Source of the DNA: Trichinella spiralis
Taxonomy: Eukaryota; Nematoda; Enoplea; Trichinellida; Trichinellidae
Direction: 5' to 3'
NCBI GenBank assembly: GCA_000181795.3
Contig: CM012955.1
Coordinates: 9,057,022 to 9,121,021, forward strand
Length of the DNA stretch: 64,000 nucleotides
Each line of letters opens with the position of its first letter. The stretch's first letter is position 1. A model generated the notes under the pieces. The model made no database searches. It saw nothing but the letters and a program-made list of their open reading frames with translations, and was not told where the DNA came from. The translations under genes and the position numbers were made by a program. This document shows, one piece after another, positions 1-22,100 of the stretch.

Positions 1-219
1 CAATAATAATGACTAAAGTGATTGAACAAATCAGCTGTCCCCTCAGTTGAAAATGTTCCACGCTTTAACAGAGCCAATGTTTGGACAATGTTTTACCTTC
101 AGAGTGAAATGTTTTGCAAAAGAGCAAGCAATTGATCATGTAAAATTGCTGTTATTCAAATGTTGTCAAAATTTTACTTACCTCGATATATATATATATA
201 TTGCGCTTTTCCCGTATAG

Positions 220-947
220 GATTCAAACTGCCTGGTCCGAAAACACTGACCGGAAAGGTTCTTCTCGCAGTGTGGTTTGTTCCAGGATTGTTTCTCTTTT
301 TCCGAACTGCCATCGATTATGGAACCGCACTGTACGCTTTGCTGTTACGAATTTTTCATCTTCTGCATATTCAGAGTGATTTTCGACTTGTCGCTGCTTT
401 GTCAACTGGCTTTTCAGTGCTGATATTTTTGGCGACAGTGCTTCTGACCCGACTGACACTTTGTGATAGCATCGTTGAAGCAATGGAAATGAACATCTAC
501 AGCTGGCTGTTGATTGGTACAGGTCACAAATTGGATCAGAGTAAAAATGCCGTGAAAGGATTTTTCATCTGCGTTGCATTTCTTTCCGTAATGATGTTCT
601 CATTTCTAACCCAGGTATTGTTGTCGTGCAGAACAGAAATTTTCAATCGTCTCAAAGCGGCTTTGGCCATTCAACTGCAAAATTCTCCAAGACTACTATT
701 GCACGACGACACTTGGTTACCTCGTCTATTTCAACAAAGTGTAAAGTATAGAATTTTGCTGAGCCTGCTTGATCAACGGGACCGAAAAGAGTTGCGATGC
801 ATCTGGTTTCGTCTGTGCAATTCTGTAGATCAAGACGCACAAACTGACCTGTTGGCAAGTGACGCAACTACACAAACTGCTGACATACGGAAAGTGACCA
901 TCGATTCTGGCATTGAAAATTCTTGCGCAAAAGCTTCAACCTCTTAA
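220..947 (+). CDS. Two-pore-domain (K2P/TWK) potassium channel-like protein, 3' part only
   Basis: This is the terminal exon of a gene whose 5' part lies left of the window. The acceptor AG is at 218-219 and the TAA stop at 945-947. In order it encodes the end of a first pore loop (GFKLPGPKT), a membrane helix (VLLAVWFVPGLFLFF), another helix (VAALSTGFSVLIFLATVLL), a second pore-like loop (SIVEAMEMNIYSWLLIGTGHK), a fourth helix (FFICVAFLSVMMFSFL) and a cytoplasmic tail. The pattern of helix after 'PKTxxGK', a second P-loop and a last helix is that of K2P channels, which carry background K+ leak current. Both selectivity filters are abnormal: GFK where G[YF]G is expected, and GTGH where G[FL]GD is expected. 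The first Gly codon depends on the unseen upstream exon. It may be a non-conducting or altered-selectivity paralogue. The family call is fairly sure; function is not known. Confidence 0.72.
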
Positions 948-1924
948 AAAACATCATTCGTTCAAAATATACTACAGCAGCAGCTGTAAGTAGGCAAGAA
1001 GAAAAAAGAAGAATACTTACACAAAACCAAATTGCCGATTGTTCTGTTTCAACTGCTGACTGCTTGTTATTTGCAAAATTTATTTTTTTTGCTCGTACTT
1101 GAAACTGAATATAAAATAGAATAAATGCAAAAAACAAAATTATGAAACTACGAAAACAACATCTACCGCTCAACTGAGCTCAATGAACTTCACCTTTCAC
1201 TATTATTGCCTACCATAGCAAAAACTTAATTTTGAAAAAGATTAATAAATAAACTGTTGAATGAAATGCATCGACAAAAGCAAATAGAATGGAAAAAAAA
1301 ACAAGGAAGAACACCCTGTTCCACATTGTTTTTTTTTACTTTCACTCAGAAATGCAGAAGACGGAAAAGGCATTTTGAAAACAGTTCTCAGGATAATGAT
1401 AAAGCGTGCGCTAATAGACAGACAAAAAATGAAAAGTGTCGTAGTCATTATTTCATTGGAAGCAATTGCGAGTTGAATACAATCGCAACACCAATTGAAC
1501 GTCATTATTCACGTGGAAGATGCCTCTGCACAATGCTGTCTATCTCTGCAGATACGCAGACGAACAGCAGCACTGCTGTGATATATCACTTGTGAGGATA
1601 ACTAATATTATGCAAAGCTTAAAAAACACACTTTTTTCCACACCTGAGACGTAGGCTCTAATGAAAGAAAAAAAACTTGACTTCAACTTCGACACCATCA
1701 CTGCACCAGTGTAGAAGCAAAATAAAGCGGAACAGCTAAAAGCAAAGCGACGACATTATGTTACATGACAGGATGGAAGACGGCATGAGTGTTGTTCCTA
1801 AACAACGCCTCAAAATTTTCAGCAATATAACTGAAAAAACGGCTAGAACACCAAAAGCGCAGAACAAGCAACACTGAGGCCAACAAGAGTAGTAATTCAT
1901 AATAAGATATTGTGATTTCATTTC
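948..1924. other. Convergent intergenic region between K2P-like gene and unc-104
   Basis: About 1 kb of AT-rich sequence between two stop codons facing each other. It should hold both 3' UTRs. A plus-strand AATAAA at 1130-1135 could serve the K2P-like gene. I see no further gene here. Confidence 0.6.
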
Positions 1925-11412
<9,488 letters not shown>

Positions 11413-11432
11413 TGATGACCACGTTGAAATCT

Positions 11433-14400
11433 AAAATAGAGAATATTCCAACTAATAGAATTTTCACATCAATTTGCACACAGTAAAGTCAATATATGAA
11501 AAATTAATAAGACGCATTGTTGAAAAATAAGAAGTAACAAAATTAAGATAAGTAGTGTTCTTTCGAGTGATTGATGAATGTTTTGCAAAAGCCAAAAAAT
11601 CATTGCAAAACTTTAATCGAATTCAATCTTCTAATTGAAAATTTTAATCTCTTAGAAGACAGTCAACAGCATAACGTGCAAATTTGAAAGCGACAACTAA
11701 ATTAATCGACTTCATCTAAAAAGATATTGGTGCATTATATCATAATTGCAGCAGCACGCATGTGTTAAACCACCAAATACCAAGCTCACGCTAAGCAAAT
11801 ATGCACAAACAGCAAAATAAACGACAATTTGAAATTATTAACCAGTGCATTGCAATGGAGATTGAAAGACCAACTGAACAACAACAAACGCATTGGTTTT
11901 ATAAAAAAAAAATAGAACAAATAACCGTAACCATTTTTTTAATCAAGTACAATAAAATATACAGTACGAATTGACATGAAATGTGAAAAAATGACCAAGA
12001 ACAATTGTGAACTAGTTCTACCAATGACTTTGCATTTCAGCAAGTGAACAATCAGAATAATTTTCGCAAAAATATTATATGCAATTTTAAATTATATCTT
12101 GTTATAAATTATTATTATATTTTTCAATGAATAATAGAGTGGGAAAGTTTGAAAAAGCGAAAAACCAACTGGTCATTAAAATGGACCTATTAAAACGTAT
12201 ACATTTATAAAAGTGTAAAGTGGAATATATTATGTTGTAGGAAAAAATTGCACTCATCAGCAATCTAGAAAGGGAAGCGTTCGATCAAAAAAAAAGTTCC
12301 ACCCTCTCTTCCCCTTCACATCCTATGATCCACATGAGGCAGGCGGATGATATATTTTCCAAGAATAAAACTTTCACAAAAACAAACAATTATCTAGTCC
12401 CTTTGTGAATTGGCATATTTGTTTTTTTGCAAACAAGCCAAAGAAGCACCAACCCGTTGACCAGCCAGCAACTGGAAAAACAATCAATATTGAATCGATG
12501 TACCTACCAATTTTAATTGACAATTTTGCTCGACTCCTTTTTCCACCAATTCTGTTCAACCTTTTTTCAATTTTGACGTTGTCCAATTAGTCCAAAGTTC
12601 TCCTCTTGGCTGACGTCATAAAGAAAAGTGTGTTCAATTGAGGGAAATTATTGAACAAATTTTGCCTAATGAAAAAATGATCGAAACCGACTTCTCTCTT
12701 CTGGTCAACTTTGCTGTCATCAGAAATAAGCAATTGAATATACCGTTTTTAAAATAATTAATTAACAACGGCATCCAAGCTTGTTTTTTTCAATACAAGC
12801 CTTGCACTTCGAGGATTCCTTTTTATTCCTACGACACATGGAATGCTTTTAAGATGTCATCTGAAATTCCGTACGTATCTGTTCAGTAGAAGAAGATTGC
12901 AAATGGAATAATTCAAAACAATAATTTACCCCTGTATCGACTTGACCAAATGCCAACGTTCACTTTTAGACATTTTGCAATTTAATTATTGTGAACATTA
13001 TTCTGTTGTGCAAATTTAAATATATTTAAAATGTCAAAAACGAACATTAATCAACATTAAATTACGGGCACAATTGGACATTTGAACTCCGAACAGATGC
13101 ATAAATTCCAACGAAAAAGCTTCAATTTCCGAACAAGAGCAACTTCTTTTATATACATGTTGTGCCGTTGGAAAATGTGGATTAATAATTTACTTGTGAA
13201 AAAACATTTCATCGCAATTGACAATTCATTTGCAAATCGCTCATCACAAATTGCTAGACAATGAATAGTTTCGTTGACAAGTGTGTTCACGGACGGGCAT
13301 TTTAATAAATAGTAAATTTTCTCAATTATATATACTACACCCACACGTAGAAATTATACAACATTCGTATATAATAAAGAGAAAAAGTGCACATTGTCAC
13401 TGTTGATAGTCAAAGTTCCAGTTGCGAGTGCTATTTCATTATCTCTATGTATAATGATGAGAAAAATTGAAAAATTTAAAATTGCCACGTGGAAGATTGT
13501 TGCTATTGAACGACAAAATTGAAATATCAAAAAATTTCCATTCGATTGAAAAGAAAAAATGAAAGGGTGAATAATAGAAGAAGAAAAAAAAATAAGAGAG
13601 AGGGGGAAATAATCTTAATGGACAATAAAAATGCAGATGACGTCAAGTTGGTAGATTGATCACCGAAAAATTAGCAATGCATGATCAAATGACAAATAGA
13701 AAATTTTCACCTTAAATTAAACGAACGTCACAAGTGGAACTGCTGTTATTTTTCACGTCCAAAGCGCATTATACAAACATACAAGAGAATGTATTATTCA
13801 GATTTCAAATGTCAATACATACCGGATATTGAAAGAAGTGTACAACAATTTGAAAAGAAAAACAATTTCAAAAGTTTCAATTGATGCAATTGATTCAGAT
13901 GTGAATATTTATGAAAGAAGAAACTTGCAATAATTTCTTCGCAGTTTTACATCTGTTCGATTACTGTAAATTACCATTCGCGGAGAATATAGTAAAATGA
14001 ACAACATTTGGATAAACTGCACAGTGGAACTTGATTCACATGTGGTGCATTTAAAGGAAAAATGCATTGATAAATGAATGATATTTGTGCACGGGAATCG
14101 ATAAAATTTTCAAAACTTGCAAATAAAGAACATGTGCAATGTGAATATGCAAAATGAGTGAGATCAGTTGTATAGCTAATGATGATAGAATTATAATTAA
14201 AATTGTAAAAAATATTTCGAATGTTGAGTGGAAAAATGAAAGCAAATTGTAATGCTGAGTAATCATTGTGCAATAATGATTTGTTGCCGAGTGAATTTTG
14301 CAAGAAAGAAATAAGCAATCACCAGTCGATTCATAGTACATAGGTTGCATAAATTGTCATTTAATTTTTGTTGATTTGAAAATAATTGAATTGCAAAACG

Positions 14401-17400
14401 AAATTTTTACCTGTAAAATTGCATCTGCAGTGTTAATTCAGGGCTGATGAACACGACAGATAATAAAATTGACTATGATATCAAGTGAATGTAAATATTA
14501 CAAAACGTGATGGAGTAGTGTGTGTATGGGGGGTGGGATGTGATAAAAATTGCCAAGCCGAAGAGGAAGCTAAGCGTTGAAAGCATCCATGCCAGTACGA
14601 CCAATCAGCGATCGATCAGTCGACCCAGCACGGTTCAGTGAAGAAGCTAACGCTTGCATCGAAATGAACAGATACAGAATGCCGAATCGAACAAAATTCT
14701 CATGCAAGCAACTATACTGATGTGGTTCCTCATCAGAATGAACACACGACAACATTTCACATTTCGATCCTCGCAAAAATGCAAAAGCTTCAAAAATACA
14801 GCTTCTCATCACATCACGTAACAAAAATCGATCTATACACATTCTTCTGCTCAGCCCGACCATCATCTGCTTTGAATTCGCTTTTCTTTTTTAAATATTT
14901 TCCATACTTTATTCAAATTTTCTAGTTTATTTCTCGCTTTTGAAACATCACAATTTCTAGGCAGCAATGTTTGTTACTTTGATCAATTTTCGTATTCCAA
15001 TTTCAAATTGCAAACGTCGATTATATATCTATTCACCTGCCCTCACGAAATGACCTGCTCAACGTTCGACCCGACATAAAATTAACATAAATCTACCAAA
15101 TTCACCACAACTGCAAGATTTACCATTTAAATTTATCAAGCATGACTCTCAAGCAACAAGAAAACAATTGCATGCATAAATTAAAAGAAAATTAATATTT
15201 CACAACAAACGAATTTTTCATTATAATAAAAATCAATTCTCTCTCTCTCCCTTTCTTATGTAAATATAGAAAATGCTTATCATCAACTTTCATTATCCGA
15301 TTGTGCTCAATTCAGATAAACCTTATTACGGTATATTTATTCAAAGTCAAAAACACTGATTTGACAAGTAATCAAAAGAGAAATTGCTTGTTTGATGAAA
15401 AATATTCATACGTGGAAAATTTTGAAAATTATCAATATATTGTAGGAAAAAAATGATGCGTGAAAATTTGTTTTGTAAAAGATATTCGAACATTAATGGA
15501 AAAAGTTGATTTTTACATTTTTCATTCTTTCAACAACAACATCCAATGGATTTATTTGTTCCGTTTGATTTGAATAGAAGAATGCTTCTATCTGTCTGTC
15601 TCTCTCTCTCATTACGCACTCTCTTGTCAGTGATGATTATCGAAAACAACAAAAGTTCCATTACAATAAATAATATGCACATACATATAACGTTGAACAG
15701 GAAATCGCTTTACCACCATTGAATATCAACTAACAAGCTGACGTTGAAACAATGGAAAAGTTAAAATTATTTATAAATCAAATATCCTCCTCCGTTATGG
15801 ATTGAATTTGATAGAATCAATAAATTTCTATTAATTTTATTCTATTCCTTTTTTCTTAACAAATAAAAACCAAAAACAAATATAGTTAGTTGAAGCAGAA
15901 AAAGCAACAATTAGAATTTTAAAAATAATTCTTATGAACAAATAATAAAATAAAATATAATATATGCATTCTATTTATGTGTTTGCAATGAATGATTTAT
16001 AATATAATAAAACTGATCTCTCGGTGTGAATAACAATACCTTTAATGCTGGACAAGATATTCTTTCCAACGCATCTATGCCCGCTTGTAGATGATGATGA
16101 TCACAACATAATGACAACTATAAAATTGATCATGCCAACATGACAGTGAAAATTACTCTCCTGAATGAAAGACAAAAACAAGCGATTGTCACGAAGATTG
16201 TACGCAAATTTAGCACAAACGAATCGATTTTTCAAACATCGACAATGCGAAACAACTTGAGCTCGGATAAAGCTAAAATCGGTCTTCCCAATATGCGTCT
16301 ATTGAAACGTATTAAACTGAAGCCGATAAACAAAGTTTCGCATTAATTTGCTTTTTCTTCATTTTTTATCATTTGAAAAATAATAAAAAAATAGCAAATT
16401 ATCCTTGTCTTACTGTAAAATAATAGAACAAAGTAGTACAAGTGTAAAAGTGTAAAGCTGTGGACGATTCATTCATTACATTCGTACGAGAAAACTACAT
16501 TCCAATAAAAGTCGATGACAACCCAAACCAAGCAAATTTATTACGTTAAGCCCACCGGTTTAATAGGAATTCGGTAATCAGCTAAGACATAATTAGCACG
16601 ATGATGAATCGGCTAATAATTGAATTCAAAACTGATCCACCAAAATGGATGGATTGGATCCAATCCATGTATGGGACAAGTGAAATATGTTAAAAGAAAA
16701 GAAAACATATCTCCAGATCGAGTAGATTCCTATGAGAGAAAAATGACTTCAACCGACAACAATTATTTTTGAATAAAATTGTTCTATATAAAATGGAATA
16801 CTTACAGTATGTATTTTCTTTTTTTCACTTTTCTTCTTGAATATGCAACTTGACAGATGAAATTTTCACAAGTGAAAAAGATTACGAGAGTACGACGATA
16901 GTCGGTCGGTTGACTGATGGTAATATGAAAAGTGAAATTATTCCAAATAGGTCGAATAATAATAATAATAATAAAATTTCGATTGAAATTTATAAGCAGC
17001 AATCAGTCGATGAAAGTGCAACTCGGCGATGGCGGGTTATGGCTCTTGCTTTGATATCAATATTCAATGCGAAATTATTTCAGCCAACTTCGACTCCCTT
17101 TCGATGATGTCACGTGGACAATCAGCAGCGGATCGATAATAACGCGTTCATTTCTGCCCCCACTCTGCATGCCACAAATCTACATAAAATTTTAAATTAT
17201 CTAAATAAATTTACTTTTTATTAAACATCTATTATTATTATTATTTTATCAGGAAATTTAATCTTTTGCAATCGACGTAAAATTTCAATATTTTATTCAT
17301 TTTAAAACATTTCATTATAAAGTTAACCGAAAAGAATTATGCAATTAAATAAATAAATATATTTATTTTTATTTGGATGAAATTCTTTTTAAAATATCAT

Positions 17401-19119
17401 AATATATTTATATAAATAAGCAAATATTATCCAATTACAAGATTTAGGGCCAAAGTGGTGAAATTTATATTCCCATTTATGGTGGACAGGCAAAACTTAT
17501 GGTTGGTTCTTTTAATTAAATGGCCCATATGCCAGTGCTGTCAGTTTCAATTCAAAATAAATTTAATTAAGAATAACGTTTTCTTTGCCAAATCATCTTT
17601 AATAGTATTGAACTTTTCCCCGTTCAGGAAAGTAATAATTATTCAGAATAGAAACACAGTTTTATTAATTGTTCGACATTTATAAAAGAAAAACAACAAT
17701 TATTATTAAATATGAATTTGCATGAATAAAAATAATATGAATGTTTTAATAAAATTAAAAAATGACAAATTTACATTGCATACCGTTGAAAATGTTCACA
17801 AGTTGAAAAATCACTGCTCTATCAAAGGGGAAATTGATTTCAAACGTGCACATCAAATGAACTTGGTTGAAGTGTGCCTTGTGTGTGTGAAGAATGATAT
17901 TGTCAAAATTGGAAAAAAATTTTTATCTGCCCATCGACCAAATGCCACTATCTAGACAAAATATTCTTCAACGAATGTTCAATTTGAAGTGGAAAAAATG
18001 TAAATTAAAAACCGGTTTTTCAACGAACACTTTATTTCACCTACAGTAAAACCGGATTGATGGTAAAATTTTCAATTTGAACCTAAATAAATGGTTCATC
18101 GTACTACTGTATATTACTGATAATTCCAATGAATAATATTCTTTCAACGGTAAGATTGTTTTTTGTTTTAAATAAAAGTTTACAATTCAAAATTACACGT
18201 ATAAATTTCAATGAACTAATTTGTCTATTTTTTTTCGACAAAAAATTTTAAATGGAATAATTTGAATACTGCATACAGTTTTTTTTGTAAACAGCGATTA
18301 TAAAAGTTGTTTTGAAATATTCATTCCATTTCTCTTCTCTCTTGAGACAAATATGAAAATGTCATGCATCTTTGTTTGAATTCAGAAAATCAAATTAATA
18401 CTGACGTCAGTTGTGTTGTGCAAATTCTTTATTGCATCATAATTACAATAGTGGACGGTAAATTCTTTTTTTTTGAAATATAATTCAAAATTCCAATTTC
18501 TCGCATCAATGACAGACAATCAACAATTACCACATAATCCATTATGCTGATTGGAATTGTAGAATGAAAATAAGTTGTTTGAAATAAATACATAATGCGT
18601 GATATATATGTATATATATATATTCTTTTTTTATAGTTATAAAATTGATCTCAAATAAATTGAGACGAATAAAAAGCTGTCAATTTGGTGAATGAATTGT
18701 TTTGTCATTCAAGAGAAACATAATTTCGATGTAAATAGTATAATTAGTGAAATTTGCACAAATTGCCTGCTTGGATGGTCATTTTATACGGCCGAAAAAA
18801 AAATTAAACCTTCCTCTTTATTGTATCTTTCTGTTCAATGAAGACAAAATAAAAATAGCAGAGAGAGAAAGAGAAAGAGAATACATCACAATTGTCGTAG
18901 TGATTTCAGCAAAATAAATACTAAAAAAAATAAGATTCTTTGGCATTATCACCGAGAGATATTGGCCAGAAAAATAATAAAAAGATAATAATAAAAAATA
19001 AGTGAGAAAAAAATGAAATAGAATATTTAAAAAAAGAGAAAGTAAAATTAAAAAAACTAAAATATGGAAATAAAATTTTTCGAATAAATATCACCAGAGC
19101 GGTGGAGTAGGGGTTTGGT
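11433..19119. other. 7.7 kb without a convincing gene, upstream of unc-104
   Basis: AT-rich sequence between the unc-104 start and the RasGAP stop (both minus strand). It should contain the unc-104 promoter and perhaps its outron or 5' exons. No conserved protein motif was found. Small open frames at 16140-16346 (+, 68 codons), 16850-17107 (+, 85 codons, with an Asn run encoded by AAT repeats) and 17722-17955 (+, 77 codons) have ATG starts but no recognisable family. They could be chance or single exons. Three palindromic TGACGTCA sites lie here. Confidence 0.5.
12611..12618. promoter_or_regulatory. CRE-like palindrome TGACGTCA, 1.2 kb upstream of unc-104
   Basis: Exact TGACGTCA octamer, the full CREB/ATF site. 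Others occur at 13638-13645, 18402-18409 and 24322-24329. Function is inferred from the motif only. Confidence 0.4.
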
Positions 19120-22100
19120 TTAGATGACCGTCTGCATGTTTTGGAAATCGGTTGATGGCGGGGTGTGGTTTTCTTCGGCTTTTGGCATCTGGCCAATGCA
19201 TGTTGTATCTTCGTCTTGGGAAAGTGGTGCCCAAGAAATGGACGCGTATTCACGAATCCGAGACCTCAGCAGTAAATAGTTGTCGTCGCCTATTGGTAAA
19301 TCTTTGGAACCATACTTCATCTGCCTCAGGTATTTCACCAGAGCAGCTCGATGACCCTGCTCCAAAGTGTACGTACAAGCGAGCACTGCTTGTATACTGT
19401 CGTGTAGAACTTGTGAAGATATTTCATCAGAGCATCCAGTTAGCGTGTAAACATCTTGTCGTTCGTCTTCACTTTTACCACTTGAAGCTTCTTAATATGA
19501 AAATTAATAAAATATGAAAATTATTATTCCCACACTGTAATAATGGTATTATTAGAATTTCTTCCCAGTAAAACAAAATGTATACAAATTCGACTGCAAA
19601 ATTTCAATATTCAAATGTAATTTTTCTATGAGAAATAAAGCTTCTTTTTTTACTTTTGATTTTGTACTGATTGATCATATTTTTTTCTAGATAATTTATT
19701 TAAAATGTTATCTGGAAAAAATTATTCAAACTGATCATTATGTGACATCAATCAGCAACTCAAATTCTACATTCAAATAGAAAAATAGATTTATTGGCAA
19801 AATGCATTCTAGCTTCAAAAATTCTAAGCACTCCTGTGGGCATAAGCTGCTTTAATCAATTTACACTTGCCATTTCTGATCCAATTGATAAGAAATGAAA
19901 GTGATCACAAAATCGAAACATTATCGGCAATATTAATTCTTCCTATTTCAGAATAAATCATTCACACTATTGATAGGGGTATACAACGTTTACGACGTCC
20001 ACAATTGTAGACATTTCAAATCATTTCAAAGTTGATTATGAGCATTGAATTTAGGAATTTTATGAAAATTTTCAATTTAAACCAAATCAACGACTCACCT
20101 TTCCACGCTCGAACTGTTTCGATATGACGCAAAAAAGCCAAATGGATATTCTCCAACTGTTGCTCAATGTCAATCTCATAATACTGGCATGCATCGTTGA
20201 TTTGCTTCAATGCAAGCTGCTGTCTTCGACATGCTTTTTTCAATGCAGCCATCCTATAAAAAAAACAATAATTTTCCCCCATAAAATGTGCTGTAATTAA
20301 TCAATTAATTATATTTTACCATTCTCCCATTTCCATACTGTGCGAAGCATCCAATTTTACAGAAACATTTGGCGTTGCAACTTCAAAAACCTTACAAATA
20401 TATATATATATATATATATATCAATGTAGAAAGTAAATTTAAAAAAAAGCAAATTATAATTGATGTTGCTCATTACCAACTTTCCCTGAGATTTTTCATC
20501 AATTGCTTGTATAAGCACAATATCAGACAAATGCAACAAGCCCAATCTGACGCTACCTAAAAGTGAAAATGCTCATTTCTAGTAAAATTTATAACCTTTC
20601 TACACAAAAGCCAAAACTGATTGCTCGATTGACCTAGAAATGCAAATTAGATTTCGAATAAAACTATGCAAAAAATTGTACTGTAAAACATTTTCAAACA
20701 ACCAATATAATGCTAATCCATGCGCTTTGATTAGTTGATAAGGTTAAACAAATAAAAAGAACAGCTAAATATTTGACAAGATGAAGAAAGTAATTGCTAA
20801 TTTTAGGAAAATTATAAATTCAACGAAAGCGCAATCGCATACCTTTGTGTTTGCACCAGTAGAATTCATTATCAGTAAGGCAACAATAGCGGGGTTTACT
20901 AGACAAGCATCTTCTACCCAAACAGCCAGAGTTGGCTTTGTATTCGAAAAGCACTCTGAAAAGTATGCAAATTATTGTAAAAAACTGATAATTGTAACTG
21001 CCGCCACCACTGTTAGCTACCCTTCTTTCAGAACAGTAACACTTTCACCCGTCATTGAGCTTTCGCTACTCACGCATGATATTCGATCAAAAAACTAAAA
21101 TATACAATAATTTTTCTTCACATTTTGCACAATTAAATTAATAATTTACATTTTGAAAAATAAATTGTAAAATTCCAATATATTCACTTTGGATATAGCT
21201 TAAAATTGTAAAAGTTTACCTTTATAAATGCTAAACGATGACGCTCATCAGCGAATCTCTCCCATAAAGGCACCATGAAGGCTTCTTTCTCGGACAACTT
21301 TCGACCACAGACGACAAAATTGCTGAGACGCTGTATCGTCTTCGACACCAACGCTAATGTTCTGGCTACAGTAGCATCCTGTGAAAAAGAAACGTTTCCA
21401 TTCATCCAACACGCAACATTATATATATATACTAAGCAAAATTATGCAAATGAGCTCATTTCCTTACTGGATTATCTTTTCGAAGTCCAAACGTTTTCGG
21501 ATTCAACAAAGCGGCAGCAAAAAATCGCATAATAAGAAAACTACTCAACACTAACCATTGCACTTCCAGTCGGTCTACAATGAATAAAAGCATCTTCTCT
21601 TCCAACTTATCAAAAAAGCAAAAGCATAATCAAATACTTGGATAAAAGCAAGCCGTAACTTCTCGAAGAATTTTAAAAGCATCTTTAAGCAACTGTGGAC
21701 ATCTGTGATTGGAATCGACAATTCTCGACAAAACTAACTCTGTATAAATGACCAGGTTTCTCTAAATGGGTGTGCAATGATGTCCATGCGCAGACTGAAA
21801 TCAAAGTTAAAAAAATTTGCATACCAAATTATCAACTAGCATTTGTCCAGGCTGAAGACGATCCGGATCAACTTCACAACACTTTCTTTCTGCATAAATC
21901 TATAAGTATAATAATACATGAAGAGAAATTTTGAACAAAAAAAATAAAATTCTTTTCCATCAATTCAATTCAATCGCTTTCTCACTTTATCAAGACACGG
22001 TTTCAATGTGCTAATCAAGTACTGATGTCCAACAAGCTTCATCAATTCAAATACGCACCGAGTAGCAAAGCTACAACTACGAAACAGCGTATTCACATCT

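Noticed and set aside
14570-14866. 98-codon minus-strand frame upstream of unc-104
   Set aside because: No recognised motif, no splice partner, composition like spacer.
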